NCBI GenBank assembly: GCA_018713375.1
Contig: DVOV01000170.1
Coordinates: forward strand, 1-5,541
Direction of reading: 5' to 3'
Source: Candidatus Scatomorpha stercorigallinarum
Lineage (GTDB): Bacteria > Bacillota_A > Clostridia > Oscillospirales > Oscillospiraceae
DNA length: 5,541 nucleotides
This document shows positions 5,264 to 5,541 of this stretch, piece by piece. The notes below the pieces were generated by a model. It was given only the letters and a program-made list of their open reading frames with translations, was not told where the DNA came from and made no database searches. A program made the translations under genes and the position numbers. Within the stretch, counting starts at the first letter, position 1. The number at the start of each line of letters is the position of its first letter.

Positions 5264-5445
5264 TTTCTTTGGTCTTGCCCAAAGAAACGGGAGTGGCGCC
5301 CCAAAGAAAAACGCTCCGGCGGTAGTCGGAGCGTTTTTTGCGTGTTTTTACAGGTTTTCAGGCGTCAAACGTGGTCATCCCGTCGATGAATGAGTTCGTT
5401 GCATCGCCGACCGTGCGTTGCTTCGCTTCGCTCGCGGCACTGCCG
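5264..5445 (+). repeat. Repeat copy 2 (same orientation as copy 1)
   Basis: About 182 bases are highly similar to 434-613. The match starts at the TTTCTTTGG head, continues through the terminator hairpin and the GTGGTCATCCCGTCG tract, and stops after GGCACTGCCG; beyond that the two copies share nothing. Most differences are single substitutions, apart from a 13- against 15-base segment that forms the outer 3' arm of the head hairpin. The head hairpin here spans about 5255-5297: TTTCTTTGG (5264-5272) with CCAAAGAAA (5279-5287), then CCC/GGG and GCCAC/GTGGC with one mismatch and one bulge. The copy lies downstream of the flavodiiron gene in its direction of transcription, as copy 1 does for valS. 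Confidence 0.9.
5307..5339 (+). terminator. Intrinsic terminator carried by repeat copy 2, downstream of the flavodiiron gene
   Basis: AAAAACGCTCCG (5307-5318) pairs with CGGAGCGTTTTT (5327-5338) around GCGGTAGT, ending in six T. Stem and loop are identical to those at 475-507. It is the first T-tailed hairpin after the stop codon at 5227 and probably ends that transcript; the flanking A-run means it could also work on the - strand. Confidence 0.87.
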
Positions 5446-5541
5446 CGCAGAAGCCCAGGGGGCAAGGGGGCGGAGCCCCCAATAACGCCGCGACAAGCAT
5501 AATGCCTCCAACCACGCAAAATACGCCCGTGGGCGGGCTCC
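5446..5541. other. Non-coding tail with GC-rich palindromes
   Basis: No gene is supported here. GGGGGC (5466-5471) and GCCCCC (5475-5480) form a perfect 6-bp stem with loop GGA, a type of short palindrome common between genes in GC-rich Clostridia. GCCC/GGGC at 5525-5534 begins another palindromic stretch cut by the window edge. A further repeat element may start here. Confidence 0.5.

Overview
The window looks like a chromosomal piece of a GC-rich, strictly anaerobic Clostridia member. I would guess Oscillospirales or a relative, from GC-rich codon use, strong AGGAGG-type ribosome binding sites, a PadR/HAAS/DUF4097 module, a radical SAM enzyme and a flavodiiron protein. The taxonomic guess is inference; no rRNA or other marker is present.

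Layout. (1) Positions 1-331, + strand: the 3' end of valS (valyl-tRNA synthetase C-terminal coiled-coil arm). (2) 332-850: a non-coding block between convergent genes. It is built from two copies of one palindromic repeat facing each other, one reading out of valS and one, more diverged, reading out of the radical SAM gene. (3) 851-2200, - strand: a radical SAM enzyme with a C-terminal auxiliary-cluster motif, with its own promoter. (4) 2336-3553, - strand: a HAAS/DUF1700 + transmembrane + DUF4097 envelope-sensor-like protein, closed by a strong intrinsic terminator. (5) 3540-3863, - strand: a PadR-family repressor overlapping the start of gene 4, so the two form one translationally coupled operon. 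Its promoter contains a dyad that looks like an autoregulatory operator. (6) 4019-5227, + strand: a flavodiiron protein (A-type flavoprotein, O2/NO reductase), transcribed divergently from padR with its own consensus-like promoter. (7) 5228-5541: non-coding, holding a second well-conserved copy of the repeat, with a terminator hairpin, followed by GC-rich palindromes.

How the parts relate. padR and the HAAS/DUF4097 gene form a known type of two-gene envelope-response unit. The radical SAM gene lies downstream on the same strand but is separated by a terminator and has a separate promoter. Both promoters carry a GTATAC word within a dyad, so co-regulation by this PadR is possible but unproven. 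The flavodiiron protein is probably an independent oxygen/NO-detoxification gene.

The most distinctive finding is the repeat family. All three copies start shortly after a gene's 3' end, each oriented with the transcription of that gene. Each has a head hairpin with a cttgc loop core. In two copies the outer stem has different sequence but remains self-complementary, which points to selection on (or generation of) the fold rather than the sequence. Two copies also carry the same intrinsic terminator.
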